DNA from: Patescibacteria group bacterium
GTDB taxonomy: Bacteria; Patescibacteriota; Minisyncoccia; Phycocordibacterales; UBA2100
Assembly (NCBI GenBank): GCA_024654485.1
Contig: JANLHO010000026.1
Coordinates: 1-10,424 of the forward strand
Length of the DNA stretch: 10,424 nucleotides
Reading direction: 5' to 3'
Each line of letters opens with the position of its first letter. Positions within the stretch are counted from its first letter, which is position 1. Under the pieces are notes generated by a model. That model had not been told where the DNA came from and did no database searches. It worked only from the letters and a program-made list of their open reading frames with translations. The position numbers were made by a program, and so were the translations under genes. Positions 1 through 5,962 of this stretch are shown here, piece by piece.

Positions 1-1
1 T

Positions 2-82
2 GCGCAGGTGGTGGAACGGTATACACGTACGTTCGAGGGGCGTATGCCGCAAGGCTTGGGGGTTCAAGTCCCCCCCTGCGCA
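2..82 (+). tRNA. tRNA-Leu(GAG)
   Basis: Class II tRNA with a complete cloverleaf. The acceptor stem is GCGCAGG (2-8) with CCTGCGC (75-81), seven perfect pairs, and the discriminator is A82. The anticodon stem is TACGT (28-32) with GCGTA (40-44), and the 7-nt loop 33-39 carries anticodon GAG (35-37), which reads CUC leucine codons. The long variable arm (45-57) has a TGCC/GGC stem with a GCAA loop. The T arm is GGGGG-TTCAAGT-CCCCC (58-74). The terminal CCA is not encoded, so it must be added enzymatically. Its promoter lies outside the window. Confidence 0.96.
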
Positions 83-96
83 CAAAATCTGCCGTT

Positions 97-105
97 TGAT
101 ATGAT
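97..105 (+). promoter_or_regulatory. Extended -10 promoter of the adenosyltransferase gene (leaderless)
   Basis: TGATATGAT matches the extended -10 form TGnTATnnT, with the hexamer TATGAT at 100-105. The start codon follows after 6 nt, so a transcript beginning the usual 6-8 nt after the box would start at or next to the A of the ATG at 112. There is no Shine-Dalgarno sequence in the 29 nt after the tRNA. Confidence 0.6.
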
Positions 106-111
106 AGCCTC

Positions 112-669
112 ATGGCATTCTTCACAGGCAAAGGCGACGGCGGGACGAGCAAGCTTTTTGATTCCGAGAAGGGCAAGAGGGTCTCAAAGAGCGCGCCGAT
201 ATTTGAGTGCTTGGGACAGCTTGATGAGCTGAACGCCCTAGTGGGGTGGTGCAAGAGTGCATGCCCCGACGACATGGTCGTGAACTGCCAGAAGGCTCGG
301 CTCGTCCTGCACGATGTACAAGACCATCTTTTCACCATACTTGCCGAGGTCGCGGGCGCGGAAAAATCCGTACCCCTATCAAGCGTGGAATCGCTCGGCG
401 TCATGATACGCGCGATTGAGGCGGACCTTCCCGAGGTGAAGAGTTTCCTCGTGCCGGGTGGCACGGAGCTATCATCTCGGCTGGATATCGCGCGCGCCGT
501 CTCCCGCCGCGCGGAGCGGCGGCTCGTATCGTTGCATGAATCGGGTGAGCGTGAGATATCTGCTTCAAGCCGCGCGTATGCAAACAGGCTCTCCTCCCTG
601 CTATACGCGCTCACGCGCTTCGCAAATCGCTTCGGGGGCGCCGACGAGAGTCCTCCGAAATACTTATGA
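112..669 (+). CDS. PduO-type ATP:cob(I)alamin adenosyltransferase
   Basis: The family transfers the 5'-deoxyadenosyl group of ATP to cob(I)alamin, making adenosylcobalamin in the cytoplasm. At 185 aa this is the normal single-domain size. The N-terminal ATP-binding segment FTGKGDGGTSKLF (4-16), RVSK (23-26) and the LDELNALVG block (37-45) match the family. FLVPGG (112-117) leads into the second signature, ARAVSRRAERRLV (127-139), which carries the conserved Arg cluster, and the C-terminal helix YANRLSSLLYALTRFANR (156-173) is also typical. The ATG at 112 puts the TGKGD motif at the usual distance from the N-terminus. The neighbours (tRNA, membrane protein) do not define a pathway. In CPR bacteria the obvious consumer would be a B12-dependent class II ribonucleotide reductase using salvaged corrinoid; that is inference, since no such gene is visible here. 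The three families of this enzyme are unrelated; this one is clearly PduO-like, not CobA- or EutT-like. Confidence 0.92.
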   Translation: MAFFTGKGDGGTSKLFDSEKGKRVSKSAPIFECLGQLDELNALVGWCKSACPDDMVVNCQKARLVLHDVQDHLFTILAEVAGAEKSVPLSSVESLGVMIRAIEADLPEVKSFLVPGGTELSSRLDIARAVSRRAERRLVSLHESGEREISASSRAYANRLSSLLYALTRFANRFGGADESPPKYL

Positions 670-757
670 GCGAACAGCGAACAGCAAACAGCAAACAAGG
701 GTGGCAAAGCATTTGGCAGTGCGTTTTTTCTGTTCACTGATTTCTGTTCACTGATTT
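670..757 (+). repeat. Short tandem repeats of two kinds between genes
   Basis: Directly after the adenosyltransferase stop codon are four 7-bp units: GCGAACA twice (670-683), then GCAAACA twice (684-697). Directly before the next ATG is a perfect tandem 14-mer, CTGTTCACTGATTT, at 730-743 and 744-757. The two blocks are partly complementary: CAGCGAACAG (676-685) pairs with CTGTTCACTG at 9 of 10 positions, so the transcript could fold with either copy of the 14-mer. Between them lie about 32 nt ending in a T-rich stretch (724-729). I see no ORF or clear promoter here. Confidence 0.85.
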
Positions 758-1861
758 ATGGTACGTTTTCGCCGCATCCCTAAAAGCGTTGAAGAGCTGG
801 CCGAGTGGTACATGCGCTACGTCTCGCCGCTCTCGCTCATAGCGGGCTTCATCGCCGACAACCTTTTTCTCGCGAGACGCGTGGACATTCTTCTTACCAA
901 CGTACTTCTCTTCTCGTACCTCGTGATAGCGGCGTTCGGTATCCTGCTTATAAATCTCATACAAACGGGGAGACTCCGCCACCCGCTGTATCTGAAAGCG
1001 TTGCCGCTTTTGCCGGTGGTCGCGCAATTCGCCTTCGGCGGTCTCTTCTCCGCCTACCTTTCACTCTACTGGCGCAGCGCCGCAATTTCCGTGAGCTGGA
1101 TATTCGTCGTGGCGCTCGTCGTCTTGATAATAGGCAACGAGCGCTTCGCGCATTTCTATGCGCGGTTTTCCGTGCAGATCACGCTCTACTTTACCGTGCT
1201 CTTCTCATTCCTAATCTTTTTCCTTCCGGTCATATTTCACCGGATCGGTCCTTGGATGTTCCTCGCGAGCGGTGTCGTCGCACTCGCGATCGTCAGTGCG
1301 TTTCTGGCGGGGCTATTCAAGCTTATGCCGGAGATGCGGGAGCGTCGCACGAAAGCGCTGCGCTCCATCGCTGTCATATATGTCGTGTTCAACGTGCTCT
1401 ACTTCACCGGCGCCATTCCGCCGCTCCCGCTTGCTCTCAAGGATGCCGGTGTCTATCACGGAATTGAGCGCACGCAGAGCGGCAGCTACGCGCTCTCCGG
1501 AGAGCCCATCCCGTGGTACAACATATTCTCGCGCTACAACACGGTCTTCCACGCGGTGTCGGGCGATACGGCATACGTGTACACCTCCATATTCGCTCCC
1601 TCCGGCCTCTCCACCGTTATCCTGCACGAGTGGCAGCGCTACGATGAAGCCGCAGACGAGTGGGTTACGGTAGCCAAGATAGGGTTTCCCATATACGGCG
1701 GGCGCGACGGCGGGTATCGCGGCTATTCTCTCAAGAGCAACATCGTGCCCGGTGAGTGGCGCGTTGCTGTCGTCACGCAGTACGGGCAGATCATCGGTCG
1801 CGTCGCATTCACCGTGGAATCGGTACCGGAGACACCCGCGCTTGAGGATATAACGCGCTGA
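758..1861 (+). CDS. Polytopic membrane protein with C-terminal DUF2914-like domain
   Basis: A 367-aa protein. Six or seven hydrophobic helices fill residues ~21-222 (roughly 43-68, 83-104, 109-126, 140-160, 166-188 and 201-222, plus a weaker one near 21-40). A soluble C-terminal domain of ~145 residues follows, probably extracytoplasmic. Its last ~75 residues fit the DUF2914 pattern: ILHEW (288-292), then a spaced G/S-rich strand, GYSLKSNIVPGEWRVAVVTQYG (322-343 region) and a closing VAFTVE strand (349-354). DUF2914 occurs as a beta-rich terminal domain in bacterial surface or envelope proteins and has no established activity, so no function is assigned. The start is the ATG immediately after the 14-bp tandem repeat; neither a Shine-Dalgarno nor a good -10 box is visible. 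The gene stands alone, with tRNA-His 49 nt downstream on its own promoter. Confidence 0.75.
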   Translation: MVRFRRIPKSVEELAEWYMRYVSPLSLIAGFIADNLFLARRVDILLTNVLLFSYLVIAAFGILLINLIQTGRLRHPLYLKALPLLPVVAQFAFGGLFSAYLSLYWRSAAISVSWIFVVALVVLIIGNERFAHFYARFSVQITLYFTVLFSFLIFFLPVIFHRIGPWMFLASGVVALAIVSAFLAGLFKLMPEMRERRTKALRSIAVIYVVFNVLYFTGAIPPLPLALKDAGVYHGIERTQSGSYALSGEPIPWYNIFSRYNTVFHAVSGDTAYVYTSIFAPSGLSTVILHEWQRYDEAADEWVTVAKIGFPIYGGRDGGYRGYSLKSNIVPGEWRVAVVTQYGQIIGRVAFTVESVPETPALEDITR

Positions 1862-1886
1862 ATTTCTCGCGCACAGGGCGCAATTC

Positions 1887-1895
1887 TGCTATAAA
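1887..1895 (+). promoter_or_regulatory. Extended -10 promoter of tRNA-His
   Basis: TGCTATAAA is a TGn-TATAAA extended -10 box with the hexamer at 1890-1895. Transcription would start near 1902, about 8-9 nt ahead of the mature tRNA 5' end at 1911, leaving a short 5' leader for RNase P. Confidence 0.6.
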
Positions 1896-1910
1896 GGGCT
1901 TGTCGTGTAT

Positions 1911-1983
1911 GGCGACCGTGGTGTAACGGTTAACACTGGAGCTTGTGGAGCTCTCGATCAGGGTTCGATTCCCTGCGGCCGCC
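1911..1983 (+). tRNA. tRNA-His(GTG)
   Basis: The anticodon loop TTGTGGA carries GTG (histidine), closed by GGAGC/GCTCT. The D arm is GTGT...ACAC and the T arm is CAGGG-TTCGATT-CCCTG. Taking G1911 as the histidine-specific G-1 gives a proper G-1:C73 pair (1911 with 1983), the identity element of bacterial tRNA-His. The seven-pair acceptor stem then runs 1912-1918 with 1976-1982 and has one A:C mismatch (A1915/C1979, positions 4:69). CCA is not fully encoded. The last 18 nt of the gene recur downstream at 2148. Confidence 0.93.
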
Positions 1984-1984
1984 C
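1966..1984 (+). repeat. Direct repeat copy 1 (tRNA-His 3' end, att-like)
   Basis: CGATTCCCTGCGGCCGCCC covers the T-loop end, the 3' T-stem, the 3' acceptor strand and one base beyond tRNA-His. An exact second copy lies 182 bp downstream. Integrating elements that target tRNA genes use exactly this part of the gene and leave such a duplication. Confidence 0.9.
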
Positions 1985-2029
1985 AAAAATAACGAGTAAA
2001 ACGCATTGCGTTTTACGACTGTATTTTTG
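1984..2029 (+). terminator. Rod-like hairpin, probable terminator of tRNA-His
   Basis: The inner stem GTAAAACG-CATTG-CGTTTTAC (1996-2016; the inverted repeat is 10 bp with a single central base) sits inside outer arms CAAAAATA (1984-1991) and TATTTTTG (2022-2029). The T-rich 3' arm follows the stem, as in a rho-independent terminator, and the A-rich 5' arm would let it act in both directions. It begins right at the tRNA 3' end. Confidence 0.6.
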
Positions 2030-2147
2030 CAGCCAGGCGCAGAGAATCGAAAGGCGGAGCCGGTATACAAGACGAACGAAGTGAGTGCTTGTCGGCGAGC
2101 CCGGGGAGGAAGTTCTTGGCGAGCTTGCGAGCTTAGAAACTTGACCC

Positions 2148-2166
2148 CGATTCCCTGCGGCCGCCC
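2148..2166 (+). repeat. Direct repeat copy 2 (tRNA-His 3' end, att-like)
   Basis: An exact 19-bp copy of 1966-1984 with no tRNA body before it. The ~163 bp between the copies hold the hairpin at 1984-2029 and about 118 nt (2030-2147) without any convincing gene. That stretch includes a short tandem GCGAGCTT (2120-2135) and one copy of the dispersed 10-mer GAGCTTGCGA (2121-2130). The repeat ends one base before the Shine-Dalgarno-like GAGGT (2168-2172) of the glycosyltransferase gene. Confidence 0.9.
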
Positions 2167-2174
2167 CGAGGTAG

Positions 2175-2180
2175 TACAAT
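2175..2180 (+). promoter_or_regulatory. Possible -10 box of the glycosyltransferase gene
   Basis: TACAAT lies 7 nt before the ATG at 2188, the same geometry as the other leaderless-type promoters in this window. No -35 hexamer stands at the proper distance; TTGACC at 2141 is too far away. Confidence 0.4.
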
Positions 2181-2187
2181 GCAGGTG

Positions 2188-2904
2188 ATGGATATAAGTC
2201 TCATTATCCCTGCTTACAACGAGGAGGATTATATCGGCGCGTGTATTGATTCCGCGCTCAAGAACGGCCGCGGGAAGTTCAAGGAGATAATCGTCGTAGA
2301 CAACGCATCCACCGACAAGACGGCGGAAGTGGCGAGCCGCTATCCGGAGGTGACCGTCGTCGTAGAGAAGCGCAAGGGCACGGGCAACGCGCGTCAGGCG
2401 GGAGCCGAAGCGGCTACCGGGAGCATTCTCGCGTACATTGATGCCGACGCCACCATCCCCGAAGGGTGGGTTGAGTACATTGAGAGCACATTCCAGCGAG
2501 ACCCAAAAGTAGTGTTTTTAAGCGGAGCGTACCTGTATCACGAAAGCGAAAGATATCCGACGTGGCTCCTGGATGCCATATGGTGGACTACCCCGCCGGT
2601 GTATTGGGTGGTCGGCTACATTGGCAATGCAGGCAATTGCGCGATGCGTGCCGATGCTCTCAAAAAAGCGGGTGGCCATGACAGGTCGCTCGCGTTTTAC
2701 GGCGACGATACAGACCTTGCGCGCAGGATGCATGCTGTCGGGAAAACGCTCTGGCGCATGCGCTTCAATAATTACTCATCGGCACGGCGCTTTGATCAGG
2801 AGGGCATTGTCCAGATGTGCCTGAAGTACATGATCAACTACTGGTGGCCGGTACTCTTCCACCGGCCATTCACGCCGGGCCACCACGACCTCAAAAAGCC
2901 CTGA
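2188..2904 (+). CDS. Family 2 glycosyltransferase (GT-A fold)
   Basis: Transfers a sugar from a nucleotide-activated donor; acceptor and product cannot be told from sequence. It is a 238-aa protein. SLIIPAYNEE (4-13) forms the first strand, VVDNASTDKT (36-45) the nucleotide-binding Asp region, and YIDADATIP (83-91) holds the metal-binding DxD equivalent (DAD, 85-87). YGDDTDLARR (171-180) carries the candidate catalytic acid/base Asp. The C-terminus (216-225, YINYWWPVLF type) is amphipathic/aromatic and may touch the membrane, but no clear TM helix is present. Two starts compete: ATG 2188 (MDISLIIP, the usual distance to the first strand, 7 nt after TACAAT) and ATG 2179 (three residues longer, with GAGGT at 2168-2172 as a possible ribosome-binding site). 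I prefer 2188, without certainty. The convergent hydrolase gene ends 69 nt away; I see no clear terminator between them. Confidence 0.88.
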   Translation: MDISLIIPAYNEEDYIGACIDSALKNGRGKFKEIIVVDNASTDKTAEVASRYPEVTVVVEKRKGTGNARQAGAEAATGSILAYIDADATIPEGWVEYIESTFQRDPKVVFLSGAYLYHESERYPTWLLDAIWWTTPPVYWVVGYIGNAGNCAMRADALKKAGGHDRSLAFYGDDTDLARRMHAVGKTLWRMRFNNYSSARRFDQEGIVQMCLKYMINYWWPVLFHRPFTPGHHDLKKP

Positions 2905-2973
2905 TTTCATTTTCACAGTGCTTGGGAGAGCGGCATCTAAACCTCTTCGCGGAGATGAGTCAGCGTTTCTACG

Positions 2974-4059
2974 TCACTTTGCACCACCAGATTTTAGAGC
3001 ATCTCGATCTTGTTTATTTTCCAATACAGTAATCCAGCCTTCTATATACGGGACTTGAGGGAGGCGTAGCGCATGGTCTCCGCGTACGGGCAGGAACATG
3101 TCTACATGCTCTGACCTAAGCGCGCCGGGCGCTATCTCCCCGGTTTTCTTGTTCATCGTACCGGCGAGTTTCTCCATCGGGAAAACCGTATCATCCGCGC
3201 CCGATATAACTATAACGCCTACCCCGCTTTTTCTCAGTTCGGAAAGGTGCGGCTGCAGGTCTATCTTAGGCAGGTCTATTATCTCCCTGAATGCGCGAGA
3301 GGGACTGGCTTTATATTCTGAAAATTGTTCGCCTTTGACAGCTTTCCCTTTCTCCTTATCCTCCTGCGTTTCCGCGATCTCCCCATAGTCGGGCAGGATG
3401 ATGGGCTTCTCGCCGCGCGTAGCGCGCTCGGCGTTCTCTTCCTCAACGCGGTCGCGCTCCTCCGGACTCCACGGCATCGCGTCAAAACTATTGGCCCACT
3501 TCCCCCGCGTGCTCGGATCACGTAGAAATCCTACGCCGAGTCGCGCGATATTGTCTTTACCAACCAGACCAGCCGATTCAAAGAGGACGAGGTTGCGTAT
3601 GCGCTGCGGCCCTTCCCCGCGCTCGGCGCGTCGCTGCATGAGTCGCGCGGCGATCACGTCGCTCACGCCTCTTTGGGAATGACCCAGCACTTCAAGCCCC
3701 TCTATATTCTTGTCATCAAGCACCTTGATGAGCGTGAGCGCCTGCCGCAGTTGCTCAGTGGGAAATTGTTTGGCGAACTCACGATCTTCGGCCGGTACTT
3801 CCGTGCTGCCGCCCTCGCGAGGATGGTTGATCCCGAGCGTTCGGCGGTCGGCTTTTACGAACTCGCGGATAACGTATTCGTAGGTGTCTATCGGCACGAG
3901 GGTGGAGGGGTCAAGCATGATGGGAGGCTTTTCAGGCGGAGTCTTCGGCGACACATCCACCACCTCAGCTACGCCGCCGCCCCCTACGTCGACATTCTCA
4001 CGTTCGGCGAACTGGCGAGTGAACCAATCTTGCCGCTTTTCAATCCCTTTTTCTAGCAT
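2974..4059 (-). CDS. Alpha/beta-hydrolase-like protein with non-canonical nucleophile elbow
   Basis: A 361-aa cytoplasmic protein without signal peptide or TM helix. Residues 1-45 are charged and probably disordered, with a GGGG stretch at 26-29. The hydrolase core follows: LEVLGHSQRG (122-131) is the nucleophile elbow with candidate Ser128; VIVISGADDTVFP (282-294) supplies the acid (Asp289 or Asp290); and RGDHALRLP (326-334) supplies His329. Order and spacing fit a Ser-Asp-His triad. The elbow departs from G-x-S-x-G because Arg130 replaces the second Gly, with a Gly one position later. A highly charged insertion (about 195-250) sits where lid domains usually lie. Substrate unknown. The ATG at 4059 is preceded on this strand by TATAAT. 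Downstream it converges on the glycosyltransferase gene; upstream, a 42-nt gap separates it from the DedA-like gene. Confidence 0.72.
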   Translation of the reverse strand: MLEKGIEKRQDWFTRQFAERENVDVGGGGVAEVVDVSPKTPPEKPPIMLDPSTLVPIDTYEYVIREFVKADRRTLGINHPREGGSTEVPAEDREFAKQFPTEQLRQALTLIKVLDDKNIEGLEVLGHSQRGVSDVIAARLMQRRAERGEGPQRIRNLVLFESAGLVGKDNIARLGVGFLRDPSTRGKWANSFDAMPWSPEERDRVEEENAERATRGEKPIILPDYGEIAETQEDKEKGKAVKGEQFSEYKASPSRAFREIIDLPKIDLQPHLSELRKSGVGVIVISGADDTVFPMEKLAGTMNKKTGEIAPGALRSEHVDMFLPVRGDHALRLPQVPYIEGWITVLENKQDRDALKSGGAK

Positions 4060-4075
4060 ACGCCTTGATTAGCAT

Positions 4076-4081
4076 ATTATA
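4076..4081 (-). promoter_or_regulatory. -10 box of the alpha/beta-hydrolase gene
   Basis: A perfect TATAAT on the minus strand ends 16 nt before the ATG at 4059, so the mRNA leader would be only ~8-10 nt. No recognisable -35. A weak AAGG lies just ahead of the start codon. Confidence 0.55.
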
Positions 4082-4101
4082 TACACCGTGTACTGGTTAG
4101 A

Positions 4102-4701
4102 TTACTCACCCCGCTCCTCCTTTTCCCACTTCTTACGCATGTAAAAACTGAAGACATAGTATGCGGAGCCGAAAAGCGCTATGACCCCGACCGCATAACC
4201 AATGTCCTGCACGATACGCGTGCTATTGGGGAGCGACGTGCCGAATAAATATCCGAGAGCGAGTAGCGTCCAAAACTGCGCGACAGCGACGACGGCACCC
4301 CATCCGAAAAACTTGCGCAACGGCATCCGCACCGTTCCCGCAAGCACAACGAAGCTCGCTGCGATACCGTACGACAGCTTGCCGAGGAACATTGTCTTAC
4401 CCGCGTGCTTCTCCCATATTTCACGTACATGCTCAAGGTGACCCTCATCCACGCCGAGTTTTTTGAGTATATGTCGTGTGACTCGCCAGTCCCTGCCCCA
4501 ATAGCCGAGTGCGTAATAGAATGCGTCTTTTGCCATGTCTAGGAGGAAGAAGAAAATCGCAAGCACATAAACATTGAAATATCCCAGACTTGCAAGCGTT
4601 CCCGACGCGAATGCGACTAGTGGCCCCTCAAAGACAGACAAAGGGACGAGTATCCAATAACGGTACTCTACGATAAGTGTTGTTATGTGGTCCGGGCTCA
4701 T
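4102..4701 (-). CDS. DedA-family (SNARE-associated/VTT domain) membrane protein
   Basis: DedA/VTT proteins are inner-membrane proteins; some members act as flippases or transporters of polyprenyl phosphate or phospholipids. This one is 199 aa with a re-entrant/TM region at ~15-40 that includes the conserved acidic FEGPLVAFASG (24-34), then ~41-65 with D55, D59 and the YYALGYWGRD block (62-71), a charged cytosolic stretch (72-102), and TM segments ~112-122, 131-153 and 166-188. AGTVRMP (121-127) before an aromatic GW turn is also typical. The usual pair of conserved arginines just before it (family pattern GRFxPxxR) is replaced by GKLSYGIAA (107-115), leaving Lys108 and no second Arg. It starts 16 nt after the four-TM protein gene and probably shares its transcript. 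No ribosome-binding site is visible. Confidence 0.83.
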   Translation of the reverse strand: MSPDHITTLIVEYRYWILVPLSVFEGPLVAFASGTLASLGYFNVYVLAIFFFLLDMAKDAFYYALGYWGRDWRVTRHILKKLGVDEGHLEHVREIWEKHAGKTMFLGKLSYGIAASFVVLAGTVRMPLRKFFGWGAVVAVAQFWTLLALGYLFGTSLPNSTRIVQDIGYAVGVIALFGSAYYVFSFYMRKKWEKEERGE

Positions 4702-4717
4702 GACGCAGATGTATTTG

Positions 4718-5176
4718 TTATCGCCAGAAGAAATACCACGAAAGCAGCGCGACGATGACGCCAGCTACATATCCTGCAGGGACTATCTTACGTCCGCCTA
4801 TCTTGACCCAAGGGTAGTAATCGGAGAATTCCGTGAACCACTCGCCGAACCTCACTACGGGGTTTACCAAGTACCAAGTGAAATCTTCCAGTATCAGGCC
4901 GATCATGTACGCACTTAAGATAATCCCGAAAAGTTGCAAATTCCACCCCGTAAACACGAACGGCAGTGCGAGCAACAGGGGATACATGACCCAAAAAAGT
5001 GCAAAATGATAGCCGGTGAGCACGAACGAGCCTATCCGGATTTTCCAGCCGAGCTTCCCTTTATCCCAAGGATTCCTTCCCTCCACATACGCCTCCCAAA
5101 ACCCGGAAGCTATCATTGCCGCCCATATTATGAGAAATACGAGGAATGTTTGCAGCGCAGTCGGATCCTCTACCAT
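4718..5176 (-). CDS. Four-TM membrane protein of unknown function
   Basis: A 152-aa protein I cannot assign to a named family. Predicted membrane segments are ~10-29, 48-76, 80-104 and 131-150. Polar residues inside or next to the membrane stand out: FWEAY (26-30), NPWD (35-38), GYH (55-57), and LEDFTWYLVNPVVRFGEW (96-113), where adjacent Glu97 and Asp98 fall within helix 3. The last loop (117-130) is aromatic and basic and ends in GGRKIVPAGY. Buried acidic residues together with aromatic and His residues suggest binding or transport of a ligand or ion, but this is only inference. It is the first gene of a minus-strand pair with the DedA-like gene, 16 nt apart, and is divergent from the PAP2_C gene with a 75-nt shared upstream region. 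The ATG at 5176 follows a weak extended -10. Confidence 0.75.
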   Translation of the reverse strand: MVEDPTALQTFLVFLIIWAAMIASGFWEAYVEGRNPWDKGKLGWKIRIGSFVLTGYHFALFWVMYPLLLALPFVFTGWNLQLFGIILSAYMIGLILEDFTWYLVNPVVRFGEWFTEFSDYYPWVKIGGRKIVPAGYVAGVIVALLSWYFFWR

Positions 5177-5182
5177 TCAAAA

Positions 5183-5191
5183 AGCTTATCA
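5183..5191 (-). promoter_or_regulatory. Weak extended -10 of the membrane-protein/DedA pair
   Basis: Read on the minus strand, TG-A-TAAGCT ends 6 nt before the ATG at 5176. The hexamer is poor, but position and the TG dinucleotide match the leaderless pattern seen at 97-105. Confidence 0.3.
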
Positions 5192-5237
5192 CGAGGATGT
5201 ATATCCGTGGTACGGAGCTCGCCAGCATCGCGTGTAG

Positions 5238-5243
5238 TATGAT
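5238..5243 (+). promoter_or_regulatory. -10 box of the PAP2_C gene (leaderless)
   Basis: TATGAT ends 8 nt before the ATG at 5252. An mRNA starting 7-9 nt after the box would begin at or within 2 nt of the start codon. No Shine-Dalgarno sequence is present. Confidence 0.5.
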
Positions 5244-5251
5244 TATTGGTA

Positions 5252-5962
5252 ATGGAAATATACGGGACATCTCCGCTGCATCGCCATTCGCAACCGCACC
5301 GCGAGCTTGCGAGGCGATACCGGCACTATTTCAGCCGGAGCGATTTCCGCACGGCGACGGCGCTCTCCGGTGTGCTTTTCGCTCTGAGTGTCGTCGCGTC
5401 ATTCTTCGCAATCCGCTATGCCACCGAGCGCGCGAGCAATTCCGTGACCGACATAATCCTCTCAAATGTGCCGGCGATGGATGTGGACGGGCTTTTCGTC
5501 TGGGGGACGGTATTCCTCATCGCCTTTATCACGCTCCTTCTCCTTGCGCACCCCAAGCGCGTCCCTTTCACTCTCAATTGTCTCGCGCTCTTCTATTTCA
5601 TTCGCTCTGCTTTCGTTTCCCTCACGCACATAGGCCCCTTCCCGCTACAGAGCGAGAATGCATACGACCTCGGCCACTTCATCAGTACGTTTCTCTTTAG
5701 CAGCGACCTTTTCTTCTCGGCTCACACCGGAGTGCCGTTCCTGCTCGCGCTTATTTTTTGGCGCGAGAAAGCGGCGCGCAACATATTTCTGGCGTGGTCG
5801 GTATATATGGCGACCGTCGTGCTGCTCGGCCACTACCACTACTCCATAGACGTCGCCTCGGCATTCTTCATCACATACACCATATATGTGCTCGGCGGCT
5901 ACCTTTTCCCGAAATCTTACGCGCTCTTCCTACACGATCCGCCTCTCGCAGAAGATGCTTGA
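5252..5962 (+). CDS. PAP2_C-like (sphingomyelin-synthase-like) membrane phosphatase/phosphotransferase
   Basis: A 236-aa protein with about six TM helices (approximately 36-57, 79-100, 107-127, 142-153, 160-170/178-192 and 201-220). Two blocks identify the fold: SSDLFFSAHTGVPFLLALIF (150-169), with His158, and LGHYHYSIDVASAFFITY (192-209), with His196 and Asp200. The H...HxxxD arrangement is the catalytic triad of the lipid phosphatase/phosphotransferase superfamily in its PAP2_C form, with the active site on the outer membrane face. Likely substrates are lipid phosphates or phospholipid head groups; which ones is unknown. I place the start at ATG 5252 rather than the TTG two codons upstream because of the promoter geometry. 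The divergent neighbours (DedA, four-TM protein) also suggest an envelope-lipid theme. The 3' end is followed 30 nt later by a small membrane-protein gene. Confidence 0.8.
   Translation: MEIYGTSPLHRHSQPHRELARRYRHYFSRSDFRTATALSGVLFALSVVASFFAIRYATERASNSVTDIILSNVPAMDVDGLFVWGTVFLIAFITLLLLAHPKRVPFTLNCLALFYFIRSAFVSLTHIGPFPLQSENAYDLGHFISTFLFSSDLFFSAHTGVPFLLALIFWREKAARNIFLAWSVYMATVVLLGHYHYSIDVASAFFITYTIYVLGGYLFPKSYALFLHDPPLAEDA

Noticed and set aside
667..669. UGA recoded as glycine, as in Gracilibacteria
   Set aside because: Several genes end properly at TGA with a complete family length, and no in-frame TGA interrupts any conserved domain.
670..697. CRISPR array
   Set aside because: The repeats are 7 bp, contiguous and without spacers.
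805..1467. A 220-codon frame on the plus strand inside the DUF2914 gene
   Set aside because: Arg/Ser/Ala-rich composition typical of an out-of-frame reading; the overlapping frame encodes clean TM helices and a recognisable domain.
2148..2166. A second tRNA gene or tRNA pseudogene
   Set aside because: Only the last 18 nt of the tRNA are present; no D arm, anticodon arm or 5' acceptor strand precedes them.
5146..5700. A 184-codon plus-strand frame overlapping the PAP2_C gene
   Set aside because: Arg/Pro/His/Cys-rich with no domain, while the other frame has the two catalytic motifs of PAP2_C.
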